Below, piece by piece: positions 1 through 7,783 of a stretch of DNA of 11,106 nt. Every line of letters starts with the position of its first letter. Position 1 is the first letter of the stretch. The position numbers and the translations under genes were made by a program. Origin of the DNA: Balneolales bacterium. GTDB lineage: Bacteria; Bacteroidota; Rhodothermia; Balneolales; HLUCCA01. The stretch is taken from NCBI GenBank assembly GCA_022565415.1, contig JAIUMT010000091.1:1-11106 (forward strand). The letters are read 5' to 3'. Below the pieces are notes generated by a model. The model saw only the letters and a program-made list of their open reading frames with translations. It was not told the origin of the DNA and ran no database searches.

Positions 1-3000
1 ATGGTTTCCTGGAATGGCGAGGCAATTGGCAGCTCAACCCGCGGACAACGCCTGGTCATGATCCCCTCCTCCGACAACTTTCAACTCGTTGATGTAACTG
101 TATTAAGCACCGTTACCCCAGCCATAGAAGTCACTTTTTCCGACCTGCTGGATGAATCTCAAAACCTGCGCGGACTCATCACACTCGAAGGACAACTCGA
201 ACCCGGGTTCGTCATCCAGAATAACAAGGTTACCGTGTATCCTCGAAGCGGCGCTCCTGGCGAATACACCCTCAAAATAGCCTCCGGAGTTCGAAATAAT
301 AGTGGGAAACAGCTCGGCACCGACATCAGCCGGACAATTGTCTTCGGAAGTCACAAGCCGGAAGTTCGTTTAATCGGTTCGGGTGTGATTTTATCGCGGG
401 AGGCGGAGCTTTTGATGCCTTTTGAGGCGGTTAATTTAGGCGCGGTGGATGTTCAGGTGACCCGGATATTCGAAAACAACGTAGCTCAGTTTCTGCAATC
501 GAACAGGATGTCAAGCAGCTGGTCGCTGAATCAGGTTGGCCGACCGGTAGCTCAAAAAGTGATTCCGCTTCACACGCTCGGCGAGACGGGAAGTGACAGG
601 TGGAACAGCTACGCCCTCGACTTAAGCACCATAATGACGCCCGAACCCGGAGCAATATACAACATCACAATCGGATTTCGTCAGCATCAGTCGCTATATC
701 CCTGCGGAGAAGATGCTCCCCTAAACCGCAACTGGGTTCAGCAAGAACATATTGAGCGAGCTTATTGGGACGGATTTGATAACAACTGGATTCAGGGGGA
801 GTACAATTGGAACCAACGAGATAATCCATGCGAGAACTCGTACTATACATCATCGCGGCGGGTTTCGCGCAACGCCTTCGCCTCCGAGCTGGGCTTAATC
901 GCCAAACGCACACCAATTGGCGACCTTCACGTTACCGTAACCGACCTAACCACCGCCCGACCACTAAGCGGAATTCAGTTCGAAGTGCTCGATTTTCAGC
1001 AACAACATCTGGCTGAGGGCAGCAGCAACAGCGACGGAATGTGGAAAATTAACAATCTGCCCAGGGATCCATTTTTGTTAGTCGCTTCCCGAGGCGCAGA
1101 ACGCGGATATTTACGGCTTGATAACGCCAATTCCCTCAATATGAGTGATTTCGACGTGTCGGGAGCAAGAGTCAGCGACGGAATTAAAGGATTTATATAC
1201 GCCGAGCGGGATGTTTGGCGACCAGGTGATTCCTTATTCGTCAACTTAATCATCGAGGCCTCCGAACAGAACTTCCCGAAAAGCCACCCGGTTACGTTCG
1301 AGTTGGTAGATCCATCCGGAAACGTAATCAATCGTCGTGTTGTGAAAGGAGTAGACCGTGTTTATGCATTTCCAACAAGCACATCCCGAGATGCGGTAAC
1401 CGGCCGCTGGATGGTCCGCGCGCGTGCAGGCGGCGCCGTTTTTAGTCGAAATATCAATATTGAAACCATCATGCCGAACCGGCTCAAAATCGACCTCAAC
1501 CTGGACGATGAAGAACTCACCGGAGAAAAAGTCACTCTCGCCGGCGAAATCCAATCGGAGTGGCTCCACGGAGCGATAGCGGGCGGACTTCAAACCGATA
1601 TTCAGCTTTCCCTGCGCGAAGGAACGTTAGGATTCACCGCACACCCGGGCTACCGATTTTCAGACCCACTAATCTCCCTGGAATCGGCCCAAAATGAAAT
1701 CTTTCGGGGTCAGCTAGATGCCGAAGGCAACACCCGTTTCTCGTACGAAATCGAACGTCCATCCACCTCGCCCGGACTCATAATCGGCACACTCCAAACC
1801 CGCGTGTTCGAGGAATCCGGCAATTTCAGCACATCCAGGTCGCAATTTCGGCACATCGCCTTTGAACGACTGATAGGAGTTCGAATTATTGGACTCGATC
1901 CGAACTGGTCGGTTTTAGACCGCGAAAGAACTGCAGATGTTGTCGTTCTGATTGTTAGTCCCGATGGAACACCGGTCGCAAATAGCGAATTCACATTAAC
2001 CTTATCGGAGCTTAGCTGGCGCTGGTGGTGGCAACGCGGACAGGAAAACCTAAGCCAGCACTATGCCGGGCGCAATTTACAAAGCATCTTTACCATAACA
2101 GGTACAACCAACGCCAATGGTCAGCTACGATTGGAAATCCCAGCCGACAGGCTCGATTGGGGCAGGTATTTGGTGCGCGTAACGGAATCATCCTACGGTC
2201 ACTCAGCCGGAATCGTGTTTAATTCCGGTTGGACGGGCGGAGATGACTCGAGCGTGAGTCCGCAGCGGTTATCGCTGGATCTCGACAAGCAAAAATACAA
2301 CACGGGAGATCAGATCACGTTGAAGTTTCCGGGCAGCCACCAAGGACGAGCGCTGATTAGCCTCGAAACCGGCACCCAGGTTATTCGAACGTTCTGGACC
2401 GACACCCGGGCCGGCATCAACGAAGTCACATTTCAGGCCACCGACGCGATGAGTCCGAATGTCTACGCCACCGTGCATGTCATTCAGCCAAACGCACAGC
2501 GCGACAACGATTTGCCCATCCGAATGTATGGAGCGGTCCCGATAATGGTCGAAAATCCGCGAACACGCCTGGAACCCGTTGTTGAGTTACCCTCCGAAAT
2601 TCGTCCGGAATCCCAAGTTCAACTTAAGGTCAGGGAAGCAACCGGAAGACGCATGACGTACACGGTTGCCATCGTGGATGAAGGACTACTCGACATCACC
2701 AACTTCAACACACCTCAGCCGCACAGCCATTTTTACACCCGCGAAGCCCTTGGCGTTCGCACGTGGGACATGTTCAACGACGTTGCGGGAACCTATGCCG
2801 GAAGCATCAATCGAATTCTGGCAATTGGTGGCGATATGGAACTCAATCTTGATGACGACGATGCCGAAATGAGTCGATTTGAGCCAATGGTGCGGGTAAT
2901 CGGACCATTCACACTCGAAGCCGGTCGAGCAGCAACGCACACTATTCAGGTCCCGAACTACGTGGGATCTGTGCGAACTATGGTCGTCGCGGCACACGAA

Positions 3001-4875
3001 GGATCCTACGGAAATACCGAAGTTCGAACCCCGGTACGTCAGCCGGTTATGGTGCTTGGAACTCTTCCGCGGGTGTTATCTCCAGGCGAAACCGTGGTAA
3101 TGCCCGTGAGTGTGTTTGCCATGCGCGATGATATTCGTTCGGTTGATGTTTCGGTGCAACCCAACCGGATGTTCACCCTCTCGGGAGGTCGCCAAACGCT
3201 GAATTTCGACCGAATCGGGAACCAGACAAGTCGGTTTTCGATGGAGGTTGCCAATCAAACGGGACAAGGATCTGTTCGAATTCAAGCCCAAAGTGGGTCG
3301 GAGCAAGCCCATGATGAAATCAATGTTCAGGTTCGGAATCCGTCTGTGCCGGTAACACAGTTGTTCGAAAAAGCGATTGAACCCGGAGAGTCTTGGGCCG
3401 TTGACTTTGATCCGGTAGGATTAACAGGATCAAACGAAGCACTTCTCGAAATCTCCGGAATTCCACCCATCGACCTGGGACGGCGGCTCCGCTGGCTTAA
3501 CCTGTATCCGCACTCCAATCTGGAATTCAGGATTTCGGCCACGTTCCCCTACCTATTTCTCGACAAGTTTACCGAACTCGACGAAAATCAGTCCGCCGAC
3601 GCCATAAACAGAGTTCAATATCTTATCTCTTCTATGGAGCAATTTCGAACACCATCCGGTGGATTGTCGTTCTGGCCGGGAAATCGCACTGCCAACGAAT
3701 GGGTAACCTCCTATGCACTTCATTTTTTAATCGAAGCGGAAAAAGCCGGCTATTTTATTCCCTCGACGTTAATGCAAGGAGTTCAGCAATATCAGCGTCA
3801 GACTGCCATGAACTGGCGACTACCAACCACAGTTCACAACCGAAACGACATTCAGCAGGCATATAGACTATACACGTTGGCGTTATCGGGCAATGCGGCG
3901 ATGGGACCGATGAACCGATTGCGAGAGTCGAGCACGCTGTCGATTCAAGCGAAATGGCGCCTGGCCGCTGCATATTATGTAGCTGGAAATCCTGAGGCGG
4001 CTGACGCTCTAACCAGCACAACTAGTACCCAAATCGATGATTATACCGAACTTTGGCACTGTTTCTGCTCTACAAGACGCGATCGGGCCATGATTCTGGA
4101 CGCCCTCAGCCTGATGAATCGGCAGCACTTAGCAATCCGGCTGATGCAACAGGTATCGCAAAATCTCAGCTCAGACGACTGGATGTCCACCCAGGAAGTG
4201 GCCTTTTCTCTCATCGCAGCCGCGCGATTCATCGAAAACTCCCCGGTATCGGATCAAATCGACGTGCGCTATACCATAAGCAGCGTTGGAGACGGATCAG
4301 TACAAGGATTTCAGCCATTATCGCAAATTCCCATACCCATCGAAGGCACTGATGTGCAATCTGTTCGCATCGAAAATAGTGGCGGCGGTGTAGTTTTTGC
4401 CCGCCTCAGTCAAACAGGCGTACCCATGATGGATGACCTGGAAGCATCGGCAAACGGCCTCCGAGTTGAAGTCTCGTATAAATATCCGAATGGTACTCAA
4501 GTTGATCCCGTTAGGCTAACCCAAGGCACCGACATCATCGCCGAGGTGAACATCACCAATACGGCAACTCGAGACATCTATCGACAGGTTGCCGTCAATC
4601 AGGTTTTTCCGTCCGGGTGGGAGATCAGCAACAATAGACTGGATGACATCGCCTTTGGAAACACCGCAAATACAGATGAACATCAGGATATTCGCGACGA
4701 CAGGGTGACGACCTACCTCGATTTGAATCCGGGTCAAACCCGTACGCTGATGGTCCGCCTAACGGCCACATACGAAGGACGATTTTTCCTGCCTCCGGTG
4801 TCGGCGTATGCGCTTTACGACAACAGCATCAACGCGCTCGTTCCGGGTAAATGGGTTGAAGTGGTGCGGGATTAA
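1..4875 (+). CDS. Alpha-2-macroglobulin family protein lacking the thioester motif (5' end probably cut by the window)
   Basis: Bacterial alpha-2-macroglobulin, a periplasmic protein of this family expected to bind or trap proteases. Visible order: an N-terminal macroglobulin-type domain with 'FSDLLDESQNLRGLI' at 46-60; the MG2-like 'GFIYAERDVWRPGD' at 397-410; a Trp-rich WRWWW at 673-677, which I recall from Bacteroidota homologues; the A2M core around 850-960 with 'AIVDEGLLDIT'; 'VPNYVGSVRTMVVAA' just after 970; a thioester-type helical domain from about 1140; and a C-terminal receptor-like domain ending 'GKWVEVVRD'. The thioester site reads PHSNLEF (1170-1176) where active relatives have PHGC-x-EQ, so both the Cys and the Gln are replaced. 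No signal peptide or lipobox follows Met1, and residue 2 already lies inside a conserved segment, so the true start is most likely upstream of the window. It ends 6 bases before pbpC, as in the E. coli yfhM-pbpC arrangement. Family call is firm; the absence of covalent trapping is inferred. Confidence 0.94.
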   Translation: MVSWNGEAIGSSTRGQRLVMIPSSDNFQLVDVTVLSTVTPAIEVTFSDLLDESQNLRGLITLEGQLEPGFVIQNNKVTVYPRSGAPGEYTLKIASGVRNNSGKQLGTDISRTIVFGSHKPEVRLIGSGVILSREAELLMPFEAVNLGAVDVQVTRIFENNVAQFLQSNRMSSSWSLNQVGRPVAQKVIPLHTLGETGSDRWNSYALDLSTIMTPEPGAIYNITIGFRQHQSLYPCGEDAPLNRNWVQQEHIERAYWDGFDNNWIQGEYNWNQRDNPCENSYYTSSRRVSRNAFASELGLIAKRTPIGDLHVTVTDLTTARPLSGIQFEVLDFQQQHLAEGSSNSDGMWKINNLPRDPFLLVASRGAERGYLRLDNANSLNMSDFDVSGARVSDGIKGFIYAERDVWRPGDSLFVNLIIEASEQNFPKSHPVTFELVDPSGNVINRRVVKGVDRVYAFPTSTSRDAVTGRWMVRARAGGAVFSRNINIETIMPNRLKIDLNLDDEELTGEKVTLAGEIQSEWLHGAIAGGLQTDIQLSLREGTLGFTAHPGYRFSDPLISLESAQNEIFRGQLDAEGNTRFSYEIERPSTSPGLIIGTLQTRVFEESGNFSTSRSQFRHIAFERLIGVRIIGLDPNWSVLDRERTADVVVLIVSPDGTPVANSEFTLTLSELSWRWWWQRGQENLSQHYAGRNLQSIFTITGTTNANGQLRLEIPADRLDWGRYLVRVTESSYGHSAGIVFNSGWTGGDDSSVSPQRLSLDLDKQKYNTGDQITLKFPGSHQGRALISLETGTQVIRTFWTDTRAGINEVTFQATDAMSPNVYATVHVIQPNAQRDNDLPIRMYGAVPIMVENPRTRLEPVVELPSEIRPESQVQLKVREATGRRMTYTVAIVDEGLLDITNFNTPQPHSHFYTREALGVRTWDMFNDVAGTYAGSINRILAIGGDMELNLDDDDAEMSRFEPMVRVIGPFTLEAGRAATHTIQVPNYVGSVRTMVVAAHEGSYGNTEVRTPVRQPVMVLGTLPRVLSPGETVVMPVSVFAMRDDIRSVDVSVQPNRMFTLSGGRQTLNFDRIGNQTSRFSMEVANQTGQGSVRIQAQSGSEQAHDEINVQVRNPSVPVTQLFEKAIEPGESWAVDFDPVGLTGSNEALLEISGIPPIDLGRRLRWLNLYPHSNLEFRISATFPYLFLDKFTELDENQSADAINRVQYLISSMEQFRTPSGGLSFWPGNRTANEWVTSYALHFLIEAEKAGYFIPSTLMQGVQQYQRQTAMNWRLPTTVHNRNDIQQAYRLYTLALSGNAAMGPMNRLRESSTLSIQAKWRLAAAYYVAGNPEAADALTSTTSTQIDDYTELWHCFCSTRRDRAMILDALSLMNRQHLAIRLMQQVSQNLSSDDWMSTQEVAFSLIAAARFIENSPVSDQIDVRYTISSVGDGSVQGFQPLSQIPIPIEGTDVQSVRIENSGGGVVFARLSQTGVPMMDDLEASANGLRVEVSYKYPNGTQVDPVRLTQGTDIIAEVNITNTATRDIYRQVAVNQVFPSGWEISNNRLDDIAFGNTANTDEHQDIRDDRVTTYLDLNPGQTRTLMVRLTATYEGRFFLPPVSAYALYDNSINALVPGKWVEVVRD
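3511..3528 (+). other. Degenerate thioester site (HSNLEF in place of HGC-x-EQ)
   Basis: Codons 1171-1176 read His-Ser-Asn-Leu-Glu-Phe. The frame around it is conserved: 'RRLRWLNLYPH' before and 'SATFPYLFLDKF' after match the usual helix context of the motif, so the alignment is not in doubt. Three of four C-x-E-Q positions can be judged: Cys is Asn, Glu is kept, Gln is Phe. The reading frame is open on both sides, so this is replacement rather than gene decay. Confidence 0.88.
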
Positions 4876-4881
4876 ACGAAT

Positions 4882-7224
4882 ATGGCCACCAAGCGAAGGA
4901 AAATAATCTATGCAACGGGTTTAGCTCTCACTGTATGGCTGATGGTGCTTTTTTATCGGTGTTTGCCCGATCCGTTGTTTGATGTACCTTATTCCACTGT
5001 TCTGGAGGACCGAAATGGTCGGTTGCTTGGGGCCCGCACCGCCGACGATGAACAATGGCGGTTTCCACCCAATACTAAACTTCCAGAAAAGTATGTAACG
5101 GCTTTAGTTTATTACGAAGACAAGCGATTTTATTCGCATCCGGGTGTTGATCCGCTTGCGCTCGGTCGGGCATTATGGCAAAATATATCCGCCGACAGGG
5201 TCGTTAGTGGCGCCAGTACAATTTCAATGCAGGTAATTCGTCTGGCCGGAGGGAATCCTTCGCGAAGCTACACCCAGAAATTACGAGAGATGATTCAGGT
5301 GCTTCGGCTTGAACTTCGGTACTCCAAAAATGATATCCTAACGCTTTATGCGGCACATGCTCCGTTCGGGGGGAATGTAGTCGGACTCGAAGCAGCATCC
5401 TGGCGGTATTTTGGTCATCCGGCCGACGAGCTTTCCTGGGCGGAAGCCGCGATGCTGGCAGTACTTCCTAACAGTCCTTCGTTGATGCACCCGGGCCGAA
5501 ATCGGGCCTCGCTCGAACAGAAACGAAATCGCCTTCTCGAACGAATGCATCAGAACGGAATCATCGACGCCCTCACCTTAAACCTCGCTATTCAGGAAAT
5601 TGTCCCCGAAATTCCGCAATCACTGCCTCAGTTATCGTCACATCTGCTCGACAGAGCGTTTTCGGGTGCGCTTCGCGGAAATCAGCTTCGAACCACCATC
5701 GACTTCGGACTTCAAGAAAGGGCTTCTGATGTAATCGCACGCCATTACGACATGCTACGCCTTAACGATATCCATAATGCCGCGGCCCTGATTGCCGACG
5801 TGCGTACGGGAGAGATTTTGGCTTACATCGGCAATACGCCAGGTCCGGCCACGGAGCGAGAACGCGCACATCTGGTCGATATGATTCCGGCCCAACGCAG
5901 CACCGGGAGTATTCTGAAACCGATTCTGTACACGCTCATGATGCAAGACGCACAAATTCTGCCCCAAACATTGGTCGCCGATGTGCCCACCAGAATTTCT
6001 GACTATTCGCCTCAAAATTTCTCCCGAACATATATGGGCGCGGTGCCAGCGGCAGAAGTGGTGTCCCGATCGCTGAATGTTCCATCGGTTCGAATGCTTC
6101 AACGGTACGGACTAAGCCGATTTCACTACTACCTGCAAGAAATGGGGATGCAAACACTTACCCAACCACCCGAACATTACGGACTAACACTCATTTTGGG
6201 GGGTGCGGAGGGCACTTTATGGGATATCACCAGCATGTACACGTCATTGGTGTACCATCAGCAGAACGAGCGGTATGATTTCGAGTCACGTTCCTTGAAG
6301 TTAAGTGCATCCGAAGAAGATACTTCGGGCGGAGGTGGATTTCGCCTGAGTCCGGGCGTTGTTTGGGCAATGTTGGATGCCATGGGTGAGGTAAATCGTC
6401 CGGAGGGGGAGGTTGATTGGCGCCGATTCGATTCTGCTCGCAAGGTTGCCTGGAAAACTGGTACCAGCTACGGAAACAGGGATGCCTGGGCCATTGGCAT
6501 GACACCAGAATATGTGATTGGAGTGTGGGTTGGTAACTCCAGCGGGGAGGGGAGACCCGACCTGACCGGAGTTCGTCAGGCAGGACCCATTATGTTCGAT
6601 TTGTTTAGTCTGATGGGGAGCACTTCCTGGTTTCAAGAGCCGATTCGGGATACGCGTTCGGTTGAGATTTGTCTGCGGAGTGGGCACAGAGCAGGAGCCG
6701 ATTGCGACGAAACCGAATATCAGCTTATACCAATTGCAGGACTGGAAACCGAATCCTGTCCGTATCACCAGCGCATCCATGTAACTGGAAATCCGCCTGA
6801 ACGCGCCGACACACGATGTGCAAGTGCGACTGATCTAACACCGATATCTCACTTTACACTGCCACCAGCGATGGCACATTACCATCGCAGAATTAGTCCA
6901 TCATATAAAAGTTTACCAAAATGGAAAGATGGGTGCACCGGAGACGATGAAAGCGAGAGGGTGATGGAGATTATATATCCACCCGATAGGGCCCAGATTT
7001 ATGTTCCACTGGAATTGGATGGAGCCCGGGGGAGAACGGTTTTTGAGGTCGCGCATGAACGTCCGGCAACCCAGATATTCTGGCATTTGAATGACCATTA
7101 CATAGGTAGCACAGCCGAAGTACATCAGATGGGACTTGCTCCCGAGCCGGGCATATACGTACTAACCCTCGTAGATGAGTACGGAGAACGAATGGAGCGC
7201 CACTTTCAAATATTAAGTCGGTAA
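4882..7224 (+). CDS. pbpC: Penicillin-binding protein 1C, bifunctional peptidoglycan glycosyltransferase/transpeptidase
   Basis: Class A PBP of the 1C type, which polymerises lipid II and cross-links stem peptides at the outer face of the inner membrane. Residues 8-25 form one membrane anchor after a basic MATKRRK start. The GT51 domain shows EDKRFYSHPGVD with the likely catalytic Glu79 and GASTISMQ at 110-117. The transpeptidase has S343-I-L-K346, S397-L-N399 and K525-T-G-T-S529, so all three motifs are intact. A linker with five Cys (597, 608, 626, 646, 685) leads to a BiPBP_C-type domain at about 693-778. Its 780 residues are normal for the family. The start follows the A2M stop by 6 bases with no clear Shine-Dalgarno sequence, suggesting co-transcription and possibly translational coupling. 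PBP1C paired with A2M is thought to mend the wall when proteases or other attackers breach the envelope. Confidence 0.96.
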   Translation: MATKRRKIIYATGLALTVWLMVLFYRCLPDPLFDVPYSTVLEDRNGRLLGARTADDEQWRFPPNTKLPEKYVTALVYYEDKRFYSHPGVDPLALGRALWQNISADRVVSGASTISMQVIRLAGGNPSRSYTQKLREMIQVLRLELRYSKNDILTLYAAHAPFGGNVVGLEAASWRYFGHPADELSWAEAAMLAVLPNSPSLMHPGRNRASLEQKRNRLLERMHQNGIIDALTLNLAIQEIVPEIPQSLPQLSSHLLDRAFSGALRGNQLRTTIDFGLQERASDVIARHYDMLRLNDIHNAAALIADVRTGEILAYIGNTPGPATERERAHLVDMIPAQRSTGSILKPILYTLMMQDAQILPQTLVADVPTRISDYSPQNFSRTYMGAVPAAEVVSRSLNVPSVRMLQRYGLSRFHYYLQEMGMQTLTQPPEHYGLTLILGGAEGTLWDITSMYTSLVYHQQNERYDFESRSLKLSASEEDTSGGGGFRLSPGVVWAMLDAMGEVNRPEGEVDWRRFDSARKVAWKTGTSYGNRDAWAIGMTPEYVIGVWVGNSSGEGRPDLTGVRQAGPIMFDLFSLMGSTSWFQEPIRDTRSVEICLRSGHRAGADCDETEYQLIPIAGLETESCPYHQRIHVTGNPPERADTRCASATDLTPISHFTLPPAMAHYHRRISPSYKSLPKWKDGCTGDDESERVMEIIYPPDRAQIYVPLELDGARGRTVFEVAHERPATQIFWHLNDHYIGSTAEVHQMGLAPEPGIYVLTLVDEYGERMERHFQILSR

Positions 7225-7254
7225 AGATTTTCCTTTTTATTAGATGTGGTGATT

Positions 7255-7312
7255 AAAAATCGGAGGTATTCGAACTCAGAACAATGGAAAGCGTTCTATT
7301 CCACTGATTTTT
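7255..7312. repeat. Imperfect inverted repeat, terminator-like or tRNA-remnant-like
   Basis: AAAAATCGGAGG (7255-7266) pairs with CCACTGATTTTT (7301-7312) at 10 of 12 positions, the outer 7 being perfect. Inside, AGAAC (7278-7282) pairs with GTTCT (7293-7297). A-tract and T-tract arms on both sides would suit a bidirectional terminator between pbpC and the next unit. On the minus strand the inside contains GAGTTCGAATACCTC, which resembles a tRNA T-arm, and a D-arm-like piece, but at 58 bases it lacks room for an anticodon arm. Confidence 0.4.
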
Positions 7313-7327
7313 ACTACTCATGTAGTA
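7312..7327. repeat. Perfect 6-bp hairpin
   Basis: TACTAC (7312-7317), a four-base loop and GTAGTA (7322-7327) form a perfect stem directly beside the larger inverted repeat, sharing one base with it. No T-run follows, so it is not a standard intrinsic terminator by itself. Short stems like this do arise by chance. Confidence 0.3.
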
Positions 7328-7330
7328 CCG

Positions 7331-7380
7331 TGTTACAGTGCAAAGAATAATCCTAAATACTAATAACTTTTATAATAAAG
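7331..7380 (+). repeat. Diverged direct repeat, copy 1 (leader-like)
   Basis: Starts with TGTTACAGT (7331-7339), continues gc-AAAGA, a CTAAA core and ends TATAATAAAG. The same order of blocks appears at 7746-7783, where it runs into the ATG of the lipoprotein gene. The copies differ by a 2-base gap near the start and by several bases in the AT-rich middle. Copy 1 has no gene behind it. Confidence 0.4.
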
Positions 7381-7488
7381 TGGCAAATGGGATGATCTAC
7401 GTGTGATTTTAACATTACCAAAAATATATAGTGTTTTATTTGTAACAAATGGGTGCCGAAATACTCTTAATTATATATCTTACTAAAC

Positions 7489-7520
7489 ATAGTCGTCGAG
7501 GAAAGTATACTTGTGACTAT
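7489..7520. repeat. Nested palindrome
   Basis: ATAGTC (7489-7494) is complementary to GACTAT (7515-7520), and between them sits the perfect 10-bp palindrome AAGTATACTT (7503-7512). Such symmetry could be an operator for a dimeric regulator or an RNA stem, but AT-rich DNA also gives this by chance and no regulator gene is in view. Confidence 0.3.
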
Positions 7521-7627
7521 ATAACCCCTAACCAAGGGTCGCCCAAAATGAAGAACTATTCAATATGTGTTTCTCTACTTGAAACAATCTTTTTGGAAAA
7601 ACTATTAGGAGTGACTCAAACAAAGAA

Positions 7628-7647
7628 AGATGTATATACTCACATCT
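7628..7647. repeat. 6-bp hairpin with 8-base loop
   Basis: AGATGT (7628-7633) and ACATCT (7642-7647) pair perfectly. No U-tract follows on either strand, so a terminator role is weakly supported. Confidence 0.25.
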
Positions 7648-7661
7648 AATAAATTAAGATA

Positions 7662-7769
7662 ATGAATAATATTCAACTATTAATAATCATCAATATACTG
7701 GCACTAGCAAGCAAAATATCTTGTTCTTATCCAACTTTCTATCGATGTTACAGTAAAGATAGTATCTAA
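7662..7769 (+). CDS. Possible 35-residue secreted micro-peptide (unrecognised)
   Basis: The frame opens with MNNIQLLIIINILALAS, a hydrophobic stretch ending in A-L-A, a plausible signal peptidase I site, and leaves a tail of about 19 residues with two Cys (21 and 29) and several Tyr. It stops 11 bases before the lipoprotein gene. I do not recognise it. There is no clear ribosome binding site, and its last third overlaps the leader-like repeat. AT-rich DNA readily gives Ile/Leu/Asn-rich frames, so chance is the more likely explanation. Confidence 0.2.
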   Translation: MNNIQLLIIINILALASKISCSYPTFYRCYSKDSI

Positions 7770-7783
7770 AAAATATAATAATG
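7746..7783 (+). repeat. Diverged direct repeat, copy 2, running into the lipoprotein start codon
   Basis: TGTTACAGT (7746-7754), AAAGA (7755-7759), TATCTAAA (7763-7770) and TATAATAATG (7774-7783, whose last three bases are the start codon) follow the block order of 7331-7380. The position suggests a promoter or untranslated leader for the lipoprotein gene, which has no purine-rich ribosome binding site. Role is inferred. Confidence 0.35.

Larger units (their letters stand above)
7225..7780. other. AT-rich intergenic region with several inverted and direct repeats
   Basis: No convincing gene lies here. A T-rich stretch follows the pbpC stop, but no stem precedes it, so I do not call a standard terminator there. 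The region holds an imperfect inverted repeat (7255-7312), small perfect hairpins (7312-7327 and 7628-7647), a nested palindrome (7489-7520), a diverged direct repeat (7331-7380 with 7746-7783), and a 35-residue signal-peptide-like frame (7662-7769). Hand counts give about 27% GC in line 7321-7380, well below both flanks. No matches to the Bacteroidota TAnnTTTG promoter element were recognised. Confidence 0.7.

Noticed and set aside
996..1593. Two overlapping minus-strand frames of 111 and 115 codons opposite the A2M gene
   Set aside because: They are antisense to conserved A2M domains, overlap each other and look like shadows of the real coding strand.
6301..6780. A 159-codon minus-strand frame opposite pbpC
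   Set aside because: It lies entirely antisense to the pbpC transpeptidase domain, which has clear catalytic motifs; the antisense product has no family features.
7225..7250. Intrinsic terminator right after pbpC
   Set aside because: There is a T-rich run but no GC-rich stem in front of it; the inverted repeat at 7255-7312 is a better candidate.
7255..7330. A functional tRNA on the minus strand
   Set aside because: The T-arm-like and acceptor-like parts are suggestive, but there is no room for an anticodon arm and the D- and T-stems do not pair properly. Kept only as a possible remnant.
7449..7649. A 66-codon + strand frame in the AT-rich gap
   Set aside because: No ribosome binding site, no recognisable motif, and it spans the nested palindrome and a hairpin. 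Its composition is what AT-rich noncoding DNA gives by chance.
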